Below, in pieces: positions 36,286-45,482 of a stretch of 64,000 nucleotides of DNA (position 1 is the first letter of the stretch; each line of letters starts with the position of its first letter). The notes beneath the pieces were generated by a model. The model ran no database searches. It was not told the DNA's origin and saw only the letters and a program-made list of their open reading frames with translations. The position numbers and the translations under genes were made by a program. This DNA comes from Pieris napi (taxonomy: Eukaryota > Arthropoda > Insecta > Lepidoptera > Pieridae). Location of the stretch: NCBI RefSeq assembly GCF_905475465.1, contig NC_062238.1, positions 8,846,501-8,910,500 on the forward strand, given 5' to 3'.

Positions 36286-36517
36286 AATAATTGTTTATTC
36301 AAGCCTCGGCAACTCGGCGTCTTGGTCGCGTTCGGTGACCAAATATTCATATACTAGCCTAACCTTACCTAACCTAACCTAACCTAACCGATCTAAATAA
36401 TATTTGTTTTTTTGGACAGCTCCGACCTAAATAATAATTGTTTATTCAAGCTTCGGCAAATAGGCGTCTTGGTCGCCTTCGGCGACCAATATATTCATAT
36501 ACTAACCTAACCTAACC
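36286..36517. repeat. 127-bp CCTAA-containing satellite, first block
   Basis: The array begins in the middle of a monomer at aataattgtttattcaagcctc, directly after the unit-4 flank. The monomer consists of aatctaaataatatttg, a T7 tract with ggacag, ccgacctaaataataattg, a GC-rich core (gcctcggcaactcggcgtc then ttggtcgccttcggcgacc), aaatattcatatacta, and two or more acctaacc units. Monomers are 127 bp with two CCTAA and lengthen in steps of five. Confidence 0.95.
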
Positions 36518-36756
36518 TTTTTTTTTTTTTTATGAAGGAGGTTAAAATGCACAATTGCAGGCCCGCGGGCGTATGCAGTCGCTACCGCGGGGACTGTGGG
36601 GATGGTTATCTCTTATCCCTCTGCTAACCAGAGGTGAGAAACCCGACCCACTAAAAATTCCTCCATATCACCTGCAGTGCCAGATACATCCATTCTGAAT
36701 GAATGACATCTGGCACCGCATTGAATTCCCCGGGGGTCGCACAAGGCATTCAACCC
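36518..36756 (-). mobile_element. 3'-end fragment 1 of an R1-clade (TRAS-like) LINE
   Basis: The plus strand shows cctaacc followed by 14 T, then atgaaggaggttaaaatgc. Read on the minus strand this is a LINE 3' UTR with a poly(A) tail that abuts GGTTAGG. It contains tttttagtgggtcgggttt, comparable to the ttttagtgggtatgggg block in the 3' UTR of the full element at 51,437. It is strongly 5'-truncated (about 240 bp). It shares its sequence with the fragment at 38,507 but lacks a 9-bp stretch, so the two are separate copies. Confidence 0.8.
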
Positions 36757-38506
36757 AAACCTAACCTAACCTAACCTAACCTAACCTAACCAATCTAAAT
36801 AATATTTGTTTTTTTGGACAGCGCCGACTTAAATAATAATTGTTTATTCAAGCCTCGGCAACTCGGCGTCTTGGTCGCTTTCGGTTACCAAATATTCATA
36901 TTATACCCTAACCTAACCAATCTAAATAATATTTGTTTTTTTGGACAGCGCCGACCTAAATAATAATTGTTTATTCAAGCCTCGGCAACTCGGCGTCTTG
37001 GTCGCCTCCGGCGACCAAATATTCATATACTAACCTAACCTAACCTAACCAATCTAAATAATATTTGTTTTTTTGGACAGCGCCGACCTAAATAATAATT
37101 GTTTATTCAAGCCTCGGCAACTCGGCGTCTTGGTCGCCTTCGGTGACCAAATATTCATATACTAGCCTAACCTAACCTAACCTAACCTAACTTAACCGAT
37201 CTAAATAATATTTGTTTTTTTGGACAGCTCCGACCTAAATAATAATTGTTTATTCAAGCCTCGGCAACTCGGCGTCTTGGTCGCCTTCGACGACCAAATA
37301 TTCATATACTAACCTAACCTAACCAATCTAAATAATATTTGTTTTTTTGGACAGCTCCGACCTAAATAATAATTGTTTATTCAAGCCTCGGCAACTCGGC
37401 GTCTTGGTCGCCTTCGGCGACCAAATATTCATATACTAGCCTAACCTAACCTAACCTAACCTAACCAATCTAAATAATATTTGTTTTTTTGGACAGCTCC
37501 GACCTAAATAATAATTGTTTATTCAAGCCTCGGCAACTCGGCGTCTTGGTCGCTTTCGGTTACCAAATATTCATATTATACCCTAACCTAACCAATCTAA
37601 ATAATATTTGTTTTTTTGGACAGCGCCGACCTAAATAATAATTGTTTATTCAAGCCTCGGCAACTCGGCGTCTTGGTCGCCTTCGGTGAACAAATATTCA
37701 TATTATACCCTAACCTAACCAATCTATATAATATTTGTTTTTTTGGACAGCGCCGACCTAAATAATAATTGTTTATTCAAGCCTCGGCAACTCGGCGTCT
37801 TGGTCGCCTTCGACGACCAAATATTCATATACTAACCTAACCTAACCAATCTAAATAATATTTGTTTTTTTGGACAGCTCCGACCTAAACAATAATTGTT
37901 TATTCAAGCCTCGGCAACTCGGCGTCTTGGTCGCCTTCGGCCTCCAAAAATTCATATACTAACCTAACCTAACCAATCTAAATAATATTTGTTTTTTTGG
38001 ACTGCGCCGACCAAAATAATAATTGTTTATTCAAGCCTCGGCAACTCGGCGTCTTGGTCGCCTTCGACGACCAAATATTCATATACTAACCTAACCTAAC
38101 CAATCTAAATAATATTTGTTTTTTTGGACAGCTCCGACCTAAATATAATTGTTTATTCAAGCCTCGGCAACTCGGCGTCTTGGTCGCCTTCGGCCTCCAA
38201 ATATTCATATACAAACCTAACCTAACCTAACCTAACCTAACCTAACCTAACCAATCTAAATAATATTTGTTTTTTTGGACAGCGCCGACCTAAATAATAA
38301 TTGTTTATTCAAGCCTCGGCAACTCGGCGTCTTGGTCGCCTTCGGTGACCAAATATTCATATTATACCCTAACCTAACCTAACCTAACCTAACCAATCTA
38401 AATAATATTTGTTTTTTTGGACAGCGCCGACCTAAATAATAATTGTTTATTCAAGCCTCGGCAACTCGGCGTCTTGGTCGCCTTCGGTGACCAAATATTC
38501 ATATAC
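36757..38506. repeat. 127-bp CCTAA-containing satellite, second block
   Basis: About a dozen monomers in direct repeat. Variants differ at the hairpin (ggcgacc, gacgacc, ggtgacc, ggtgaac, ggttacc, ggcctcc) and at ggacagctcc versus ggacagcgcc or ggactgcgcc. The block ends when the second LINE fragment interrupts a monomer after catatac. Confidence 0.95.
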
Positions 38507-38762
38507 TTTTTTTTTTTTTTTTTATGAAGGAGGTTAAAATGCACAATTGCAGGCCCGCGGGCGTATGCAGTCGCTACCGCGGGGACTGTGGGGATAGTTA
38601 TCTCTTATCCCTCTGCTAACCAGAGGGGAGAAACCCGACCCACTAAAAATTCCTCCTAGGCCCTCCATATCACCTGCAGTGCCAGACACATCCATTCTGA
38701 ATGAATGACATCTGGCACCGCATTGAATTCCCCGGGGGTCGCACAAGGCATTCAACCCAGGG
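38507..38762 (-). mobile_element. 3'-end fragment 2 of the same R1-clade LINE
   Basis: Seventeen T on the plus strand are followed by the same 3' UTR as fragment 1. The poly(A) side abuts catatac in the satellite, which on the plus strand places the break between C and T of catatacTAACC, as in C|TAA of the telomere repeat. The other end runs without a gap into the SINE dimer at 38,763. Confidence 0.8.
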
Positions 38763-39015
38763 AAAAAGGAATGTTGAATTACTTAACCACTTGTAATTGC
38801 CATCCTCACACAGGAGTATCGATATAGTTGGGTGCCCACTGCACACTATAGAATCTCAACTGTGCCCACTATGTACGGTTTAAACACTCGCCCGGCACCG
38901 TACAGCCCTACCAAAGGCCGAGAATAAATATAAATTTACACTCGGACCGGGAATCGAACCCGGAACCTCACACCCACCACGGTCACATACAAAGCCGCTT
39001 GGCTATGAGGCCCTT
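38763..39015 (-). mobile_element. tRNA-derived SINE, copy 1 of a tandem dimer
   Basis: The minus strand starts AAGGGCCTCATAGCC and holds an A box (TAGCCAAGCGG) and a perfect B box (GGTTCGATTCC), so it has an RNA polymerase III promoter of tRNA type. A 170-nt body follows, ending attcaacattcc and TTTTT, which could end transcription. This copy is 253 bp and looks identical to copy 2. Confidence 0.8.
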
Positions 39016-39268
39016 AAAAAGGAATGTTGAATTACTTAACCACTTGTAATTGCCATCCTCACACAGGAGTATCGATATAGTTGGGTGCCCACTGCACACT
39101 ATAGAATCTCAACTGTGCCCACTATGTACGGTTTAAACACTCGCCCGGCACCGTACAGCCCTACCAAAGGCCGAGAATAAATATAAATTTACACTCGGAC
39201 CGGGAATCGAACCCGGAACCTCACACCCACCACGGTCACATACAAAGCCGCTTGGCTATGAGGCCCTT
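39016..39268 (-). mobile_element. tRNA-derived SINE, copy 2 of a tandem dimer
   Basis: Identical in order and sequence to copy 1. Its 5' end (plus-strand ...gaggccctt) joins satellite sequence at aaatattcatatac. The two copies lie head to tail with no spacer beyond the TTTTT tail. The tRNA-like part is not a working tRNA gene because no proper acceptor stem or 3' end follows the B box. Confidence 0.8.
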
Positions 39269-40800
39269 AAATATTCATATACTAGCCTAACCTAACCTAA
39301 CCTAACCTAACCTAACTTAACCGATCTAAATAATATTTGTTTTTTTGGACAGCTCCGACCTAAATAATAATTGTTTATTCAAGCCTCGGCAACTCGGCGT
39401 CTTGGTCGCCTTCGACGACCAAATATTCATATACTAACCTAACCTAACCAATCTAAATAATATTTGTTTTTTTGGACAGCTCCGACCTTAATAATAATTG
39501 TTTATTCAAGCCTCGGCAACTCGGCGTCTTGGTCGCCTTCGGTGAACAAATATTCATATTATACCCTAACCTAACCAATCTATATAATATTTGTTTTTTT
39601 TGGACAGCGCCGACCTAAATAATAATTGTTTATTCAAGCCTCGGCAACTCGGCGTCTTGGTCGCCTTCGACGACCAAATATTCATATACTAACCTAACCT
39701 AACCAATCTAAATAATATTTGTTTTTTTGGACAGCTCCGACCTAAACAATAATTGTTTATTCAAGCCTCGGCAACTCGGCGTCTTGGTCGCCTTCGGCCT
39801 CCAAAAATTCATATACTAACCTAACCTAACCAATCTAAATAATATTTGTTTTTTTGGACTGCGCCGACCTAAATAATAATTGTTTATTCAAGCCTCGGCA
39901 ACTCGGCGTCTTGGTCGCCTTCGACGACCAAATATTCATATACTAGCCTAACCTAACCTAACCTAACCTAACCAATCTAAATAATATTTGTTTTTTTGGA
40001 CAGCTCCGACCTAAATAATAATTGTTTATTCAAGCCTCGGCAACTCGGCGTCTTGGTCGCGTTCGGTGACCAAATATTCATATACTAGCCTAACCTAACC
40101 TAACCCAACCTAACCTAACCAATCTAAATAATATTTGTTTTTTTGGACAGCTCCGACCTAAATAATAATTGTTTATTCAAGCCTCGGCAACTCGGCGTCT
40201 TGGTCGCCTTCGGTGAACAAATATTCATATTATACCCTAACCTAACCTAACCTAACCTAACCAATCTATATAATATTTGTTTTTTTGGACAGCGCCGACC
40301 TAAATAATAATTGTTTATTCAAGCCTCGGCAACTCGGCGTCTTGGTCGCCTTCGACGACCAAATATTCATATACTAACCTAACCTAACCAATCTAAATAA
40401 TATTTGTTTTTTTGGACAGCTCCGACCTAAACAATAATTGTTTATTCAAGCCTCGGCAACTCGGCGTCTTGGTCGCCTTCGGCCTCCAAAAATTCATATA
40501 CTAACCTAACCTAACCAATCTAAATAATATTTGTTTTTTTGGACTGCGCCGACCTAAATAATAATTGTTTATTCAAGCCTCGGCAACTCGGCGTCTTGGT
40601 CGCCTTCGACGACCAAATATTCATATACTAACCTAACCTAACCAATCTAAATAATATTTGTTTTTTTTTTTGGACAGCTCCGACCTAAATATAATTGTTT
40701 ATTCAAGCCTCGGCAACTCGGCGTCTTGGTCGCCTTCGGCCTCCAAATATTCATATACAAACCTAACCTAACCTAACCTAACCTAACCTAACCTAACCTA
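39269..40800. repeat. 127-bp CCTAA-containing satellite, third block
   Basis: Continues the array and includes a long stretch repeating the monomer-variant order of the second block (ggtgaac, then gacgacc, then ggcctcc, then gacgacc), which points to duplication of multi-monomer pieces. It ends in a run of about eight CCTAA directly before the LINE at 40,801. Confidence 0.95.
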
Positions 40801-41403
40801 GTGGGATGCAGGACGGAGGAGGAAAGGAATAAAATCAAAGAAAAATTAGGGGAAGAAATGATGGTGAAGGACACCTTAAATAAAAACCCGTTAATTAAAA
40901 TTAAAAATCTCCTGTACTGCAACACGACAGAAGACATTACCCGGGCCATCAAAAACCAAAACAAAAATGTGACTGCACACCTGGAGGAACGGGACCTAGA
41001 TATAATAGAAAAGTACAGGAGGAAGGCAAGGAACCCTCTGGAGAGCCACGTGGTCCTACAGGTCACGCCTAAACTCTGGCAAGCTCTAACATTGGCTGGC
41101 AGGATACACGTGGACCTGCAGAGGGTTTGGGTAGAGGACCAATCCCCTCTGGTCCAATGTACTATGTGTCTGGGGTACGGACATACCCGAAGACATTGTA
41201 AAAAGGAGACCGAGGTGTTCAGCCACTGTGGAGGAGCCCATATGAGGGCGGATTGCCAGATCCACAAGGATGGAAAGCCTCCCAGCTGCATAAACTGCAA
41301 AGACACTAAGGGAAGAAACGCGGAGCACGGAGCCTTCAGCCAGAGCTGTCCAACCCGGCAGGGGTGGGACAAGGCGGCGAGGCTAAGCTACGCGTATTGT
41401 TAA
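40801..41403 (+). CDS. Gag (ORF1) C-terminal part of element 1
   Basis: The 200 codons from the truncation point end AYC-stop. Zinc knuckle 1 is intact (CTMCLGYGHTRRHC). Knuckle 2 has lost its first Cys: it reads FSHCGGAHMRADC where the related gag has CSHCGGSHLKADC. Knuckle 3 starts CINC. Upstream, the RNA-binding-like region shows EKYRRKARNP and VQCTMC. The original start codon is missing, so this is a partial ORF and unlikely to be made from its own promoter. Confidence 0.8.
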   Translation: MGCRTEEERNKIKEKLGEEMMVKDTLNKNPLIKIKNLLYCNTTEDITRAIKNQNKNVTAHLEERDLDIIEKYRRKARNPLESHVVLQVTPKLWQALTLAGRIHVDLQRVWVEDQSPLVQCTMCLGYGHTRRHCKKETEVFSHCGGAHMRADCQIHKDGKPPSCINCKDTKGRNAEHGAFSQSCPTRQGWDKAARLSYAYC

Positions 41404-41404
41404 A

Positions 41405-44400
41405 AAAGCCGAGGGCACCAACAATATTACCGGCTTTCTCCTGGCACAAGCGAACCTTAGAAAAAAGAGAATCGCGATCCAGGAGTTTATAAAAGAAGCG
41501 GGCGGTAGAAACGTTAAAATAGCACTACTCCAGGAACCGTACATAGGGGCCAGTAAACAGATGGCAGAAAGCCCTATGTACAGAGTAGTGCAGTGCGTAC
41601 CCACTGGAGAGAAACCGGTGAAGGCGGCGATACTTGTTTTCGACGAACACATAGAAGTCCTTCAAGACAAGTCACTTATCACGGAAAACATAGTGGCTGC
41701 CGTCCTGAGAACGGACCAGTGGGAAATAGGGGTAGTTTCAGTGTACTTCGAAGGCGATGAACCCATCGAACCATACCTCGAACAACTAGGAAGCTTCACG
41801 AAAAAACTTAAAACCAAGATGGTATTGATTGGAGGGGACGTGAATGCATGGAGTGAATGGTGGGGGAGCCGAAACGAAGACACACGAGGAAAGGAACTAC
41901 GAGGGTTCCTTGACGAAGAAGGGCTGAGCATCCTAAATTGTGGCAACACACCCACCTTCGACACCGTAAGAGGGGGCCGTAGATACACGAGTGCAGTAGA
42001 CATCACAGTATGCACAACGGCCCTCCTCAGTAAGGTAACGAGATGGTGGGTTGATACTTCTATCACAAGCTCAGACCATAACACGATTTTTATGACTACA
42101 GCCCTTCAAAAACCCCAAACGCACAACCTACCGAAGACAACCCGCAAATTCAATACGAAAAACGCAGACTGGGAGGAATTTAGAGACAAGATAAACATGG
42201 AATTGACACATCTAGGACTGGACATAGAAACAATAAAAGAAGTAGACACCAAGGCCAGGGTCAACAGCATAGTAATGGATTATACCAAGTCAATAATAAA
42301 AGCCGCCGAGAAACATATCCCCAAAGTGAAACAAAGGAAGAAAAGCTTCGACCCACCCTGGTGGAACAAGGAAATAGAGGCCCTGAAGAAGGATATGACA
42401 AGGAAAAAGAAAAGGATCTCATACGCAGCTCCCAGGAGGAGAGAGTGCGTAGTAAATACCTACCTGGAGGCAAAAAAGACCTACGAGGAAGAGATCGAAA
42501 GGGCTCAAAAGGAAGGGTGGAAAAAACTCTGCACGAAGCAAGAAGGGGAAAGCTTATGGGACAGGATATATAAAATAATAAGAAAGGCGGAAGGGATCAG
42601 GGAAGACACCACGCTAATAGAGAAGGGCATTTCGTTGAACTCCGAAGAATCGGTGCAGCTGCTGGCACGGAAATTCTTCCCGCCTGATAATTGCGAGATG
42701 GATGATGACATCCATCAAAGAATGAGAAAAACGGTTGAGGAAATGACCAGCAGCTTGCAGGGAAGTAGTGCTGATGAAGTGCCAATCACAATGGCGGAGC
42801 TCATCAGTACTGCTAGAAGTTTCAATCCGAGGAAGGCCCCGGGAGCTGAAGGACTCACTGCGGATATCTGCTGCGCAGCTATCACGGCGAACCCGGAGGT
42901 TCCCTTGGCCATCTTCAACAAATGCCTCGAAGTGGGATGCTTCCCTGATCTATGGAAGGAAGCCACGATAGTTATACTGAGGAAGCCAGGAAAGGAGGAC
43001 TACACGGCCGCCAAATCCTATCGTCCAATAGGCCTCCTGCCAGTCATGGGGAAGATACTCGAAAAGGTAATAATCAACAGAATAAGACATAGCCTACTCC
43101 CCAGGATGAGCAGGAGACAATACGGATTCATGCCAGGAAAAAGCACGGAGGATGCCCTCTACGATATCCTTACGAAAGCGAGAAACCACATCGGAAACAA
43201 AGAAATAGTGTTGATGGTGTCGCTAGATATCGAGGGGGCTTTCGACAACGCATGGTGGCCGGCGATCAAGTATCAACTGGCAAAGAAGGAGTGTCCCAAG
43301 CAACTTAGGCTGGTAGTGGAAGACTACTTTAAAGGCAGGAAGGTGGTGGTCCGCTACGCAAACAGAGAGAATGTGAGGCAACCTGAAAAGGGATGCATTC
43401 AGGGCTCGATTAGCGGGCCCACCTACTGGAACATCTTGCTCGACCCACTACTGGTCGAACTAGAAGAGGATGGGACATACGCACAAGCTTTCGCAGACGA
43501 TGTTGTGCTGATGTTCAGCGGAACGGACACGCACTCCATCGAAAACCGAGCAAACGTTGCCCTCGAGTATGTGAGGAAGTGGGGTATCGAGAACAAGCTC
43601 AACTTCGCGCCACAAAAAACCAAAGCAATGGTCCTGACGCGAAGGTTGAAGTTCGATACTCCAAGAATAAGAATGAATGGACAAGACATAGTAATGGAAA
43701 AGGAGATTAAATTACTGGGGTTGACGATAGACGATGGGCTAACGTTTAACAAGCATGTGCAAAATGTCACGAGAAAGGCGGCAGACATACATAAAAAGGT
43801 AGCAAGAATGGCGAAGCTGGAATGGGGAATGACGGGAGACATGGTACACCAGGTATACCAAGCCGTCATAGAGCCGATAGTGACTTACGCGTCGGCAGCC
43901 TGGGCACCGACAGTTAAGAAACTGTGTACAAGGAAAAAACTGGAGACGGTGCAGAGGGCTTTCGCACAAAAAATAGCGAAGACGTACAGGACGGCATCGC
44001 TAAATTCCGCGACGCTATTGGCGGGGATACTGCCCCTCGACCTCAGGGTGGAAGAAGCCGCCGCGATGTTTGAGGCCAGAAGGGGGTCGTCTCCGTTCAT
44101 ACGCGAAGGAGACCGGATTGAGCGAGCCGTACCTGCGTTAGAACAACCTCATCCCGCGGAAAAACCGGATATTAGCTTCGCCATCACAACTGACCCTGGC
44201 CTAATACAAAATGACAGCACTACGGCTATATACACAGACGGAAGTAAGACGAAGAAAGGAGTAGGTGCCGCCTGGTCCAAATGGGAGAGTGGAAGTGAAA
44301 AGAAATGGAAGAAGATAAAGATGGCCCCTTACTGCACCGTATACCAAGCAGAGCTGGCAGCTCTCGTTGGTGCAGTAAGGGAGGCGATGACAGTGGGTAC

Positions 44401-45124
44401 TGACGTGAATATCTGCAGCGACTCGCGGTCTTCGCTCGAGGCGATTGCGGGCGGGCGCTCTCGAAACCCCCGAGTAGTCGAGATCCGCAGACACCTGGTG
44501 GAGAGCCGAAAAAAGGGCCAAAATATAAGACTCCACTGGGTGAAAGCGCACGTCGGCACGGAGGGGAATGAGAGGGCGGACGAACTTGCGAGAGCCGCTG
44601 CGGAGACCTCGAAGGTCAGAGCAGCCCACGTAGAGTACCCACTGTCATACATTAGAAAAGAAGTGAGAAGGAAAACGATCGAGGAATGGGACCGGCGGTA
44701 CAAGGAAGGGATAACAGGGGGAATAACAAAACTGTTCCTAAAGAACGTAGCAGTTGCGCAGAAGCAAATAAGAGAGAGAAGATTCAGTCCTGGGATGGCA
44801 CAGGTCCTCACAGGCCATGGGCCCTTTGCCGAGTACCTGTGCCGTTTCAGGCTGAAAGAAAAACCGGACTGCGAATGTGAGAGTGGGGTGGAACAATCCA
44901 TCCCACACCTACTTTTGGAGTGCCCCATTTTTGCCTCCTCCAGATGCGACCTGGAACAGATGACAGGCATGTCGCTTAGTCTTCAGGGACTGCCCGACAT
45001 GCTAGTCTGTAACAGATCGCACCTGGAGGATTTTTGCCAAAAAATTACCAAAAGAACAGCTAAGTTCAATGAGAGTAAGGCCGGGGCGGGGACCGCGAGG
45101 CGGCCGGCGCCCACTTGCCAATGA
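41405..45124 (+). CDS. Pol (ORF2) of element 1: endonuclease, reverse transcriptase, RNase H
   Basis: About 1,239 codons are open in the +1 frame relative to gag. The frame has no stop back to the end of gag; the first ATG is at 41,561, inside the endonuclease, so the real start is upstream and probably depends on re-initiation or frameshift. Endonuclease: QEPYIGA, GGDVNAWSEWWG (about 41,830) and SSDHNT (about 42,068). Reverse transcriptase: YRPIGLLPVMGK, SLDIEGAFDNAWW, GCIQGSISGP and FADD at 43,490-43,501. RNase H: IYTDGSKT, YQAELAAL, CSDSRSSL and HVGTEGNERADELA, so all acidic residues are kept. A C-terminal zinc-like CECESG...HLLLEC motif closes the protein. It is fully open and so potentially functional, although the element lacks its 5' end. 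Confidence 0.85.
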   Translation, partial: KAEGTNNITGFLLAQANLRKKRIAIQEFIKEAGGRNVKIALLQEPYIGASKQMAESPMYRVVQCVPTGEKPVKAAILVFDEHIEVLQDKSLITENIVAAVLRTDQWEIGVVSVYFEGDEPIEPYLEQLGSFTKKLKTKMVLIGGDVNAWSEWWGSRNEDTRGKELRGFLDEEGLSILNCGNTPTFDTVRGGRRYTSAVDITVCTTALLSKVTRWWVDTSITSSDHNTIFMTTALQKPQTHNLPKTTRKFNTKNADWEEFRDKINMELTHLGLDIETIKEVDTKARVNSIVMDYTKSIIKAAEKHIPKVKQRKKSFDPPWWNKEIEALKKDMTRKKKRISYAAPRRRECVVNTYLEAKKTYEEEIERAQKEGWKKLCTKQEGESLWDRIYKIIRKAEGIREDTTLIEKGISLNSEESVQLLARKFFPPDNCEMDDDIHQRMRKTVEEMTSSLQGSSADEVPITMAELISTARSFNPRKAPGAEGLTADICCAAITANPEVPLAIFNKCLEVGCFPDLWKEATIVILRKPGKEDYTAAKSYRPIGLLPVMGKILEKVIINRIRHSLLPRMSRRQYGFMPGKSTEDALYDILTKARNHIGNKEIVLMVSLDIEGAFDNAWWPAIKYQLAKKECPKQLRLVVEDYFKGRKVVVRYANRENVRQPEKGCIQGSISGPTYWNILLDPLLVELEEDGTYAQAFADDVVLMFSGTDTHSIENRANVALEYVRKWGIENKLNFAPQKTKAMVLTRRLKFDTPRIRMNGQDIVMEKEIKLLGLTIDDGLTFNKHVQNVTRKAADIHKKVARMAKLEWGMTGDMVHQVYQAVIEPIVTYASAAWAPTVKKLCTRKKLETVQRAFAQKIAKTYRTASLNSATLLAGILPLDLRVEEAAAMFEARRGSSPFIREGDRIERAVPALEQPHPAEKPDISFAITTDPGLIQNDSTTAIYTDGSKTKKGVGAAWSKWESGSEKKWKKIKMAPYCTVYQAELAALVGAVREAMTVGTDVNICSDSRSSLEAIAGGRSRNPRVVEIRRHLVESRKKGQNIRLHWVKAHVGTEGNERADELARAAAETSKVRAAHVEYPLSYIRKEVRRKTIEEWDRRYKEGITGGITKLFLKNVAVAQKQIRERRFSPGMAQVLTGHGPFAEYLCRFRLKEKPDCECESGVEQSIPHLLLECPIFASSRCDLEQMTGMSLSLQGLPDMLVCNRSHLEDFCQKITKRTAKFNESKAGAGTARRPAPTCQ

Positions 45125-45423
45125 GTATTATAAGAATACTCACGGAAAAGTAAAAGCCGCCCGCGTCGCGGGCCCCGTCTCTGGATAGGAATGTGTTGAA
45201 AATAATTAATGTAAGGATATAGATAAAAGTAGGAAAATAAGAGACTGACTGTGATAGAAATGTAAAGATAAATAGAAAGTAAGGAGATAGATATAAGTAG
45301 GAAAATAAAAAGTGTAACCGGAACTATGATATTGAGGTGTAAAATCCTAATAAAGAATAAAGCTGTGTTGTACATTATTTAGAGGAAGGATGATAGAAAT
45401 GATGGAAGTTTAGCTTAGACAAC

Positions 45424-45470
45424 GACCCTGTGCGATAAAGTAGCCGGGGAAGGTAGGCCTATTAGGTGCA
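45424..45470 (+). other. Conserved 3' hairpin region of element 1
   Basis: The stretch gcgataaagtagccgggg with flanks aacgaccc and aggtaggcct is shared with element 2 (49,285-49,322). Here the stem is imperfect (ccctgtgc against gccgggg); in element 2 it is perfect. It lies about 20 nt before the poly(A) tail, where a reverse transcriptase would bind its RNA. Confidence 0.65.
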
Positions 45471-45482
45471 AAAAAAAAAAAA

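Larger units (their letters stand above)
40801..45482 (+). mobile_element. RNase H-bearing non-LTR retrotransposon 1 (LOA-like), 5'-truncated
   Basis: The left border is CCTAACCTA|gtgggatg. The right border is a 13-A tail followed by CCTAACC. The element holds the last 200 codons of gag, an open pol ORF, a 3' UTR with a near-duplicate stretch (45,210-45,310) and a conserved 3' hairpin. Truncation falls inside gag, at about residue 284 of the related full gag at 58,835. The sense strand carries CCTAA, the opposite orientation to the TRAS-like element at 51,437. LOA-like assignment rests on FADD plus RNase H and is tentative. Confidence 0.85.

Noticed and set aside
38940..39014. tRNA gene with perfect B box
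   Set aside because: A and B boxes are present, but no matching acceptor stem closes it and a 170-nt body follows; it is a SINE head in a tandem dimer.
36286..40800. Regular short repeats resemble a CRISPR array at first sight
   Set aside because: Monomers are 127 bp, contiguous, without unique spacers, in an intron-bearing eukaryotic context. It is a satellite.
43423..43869. Long antisense ORFs inside the LINE pol and gag genes (also at 52,307, 55,137, 55,671 and 59,206)
   Set aside because: They mirror strongly coding frames on the other strand and show no motifs.
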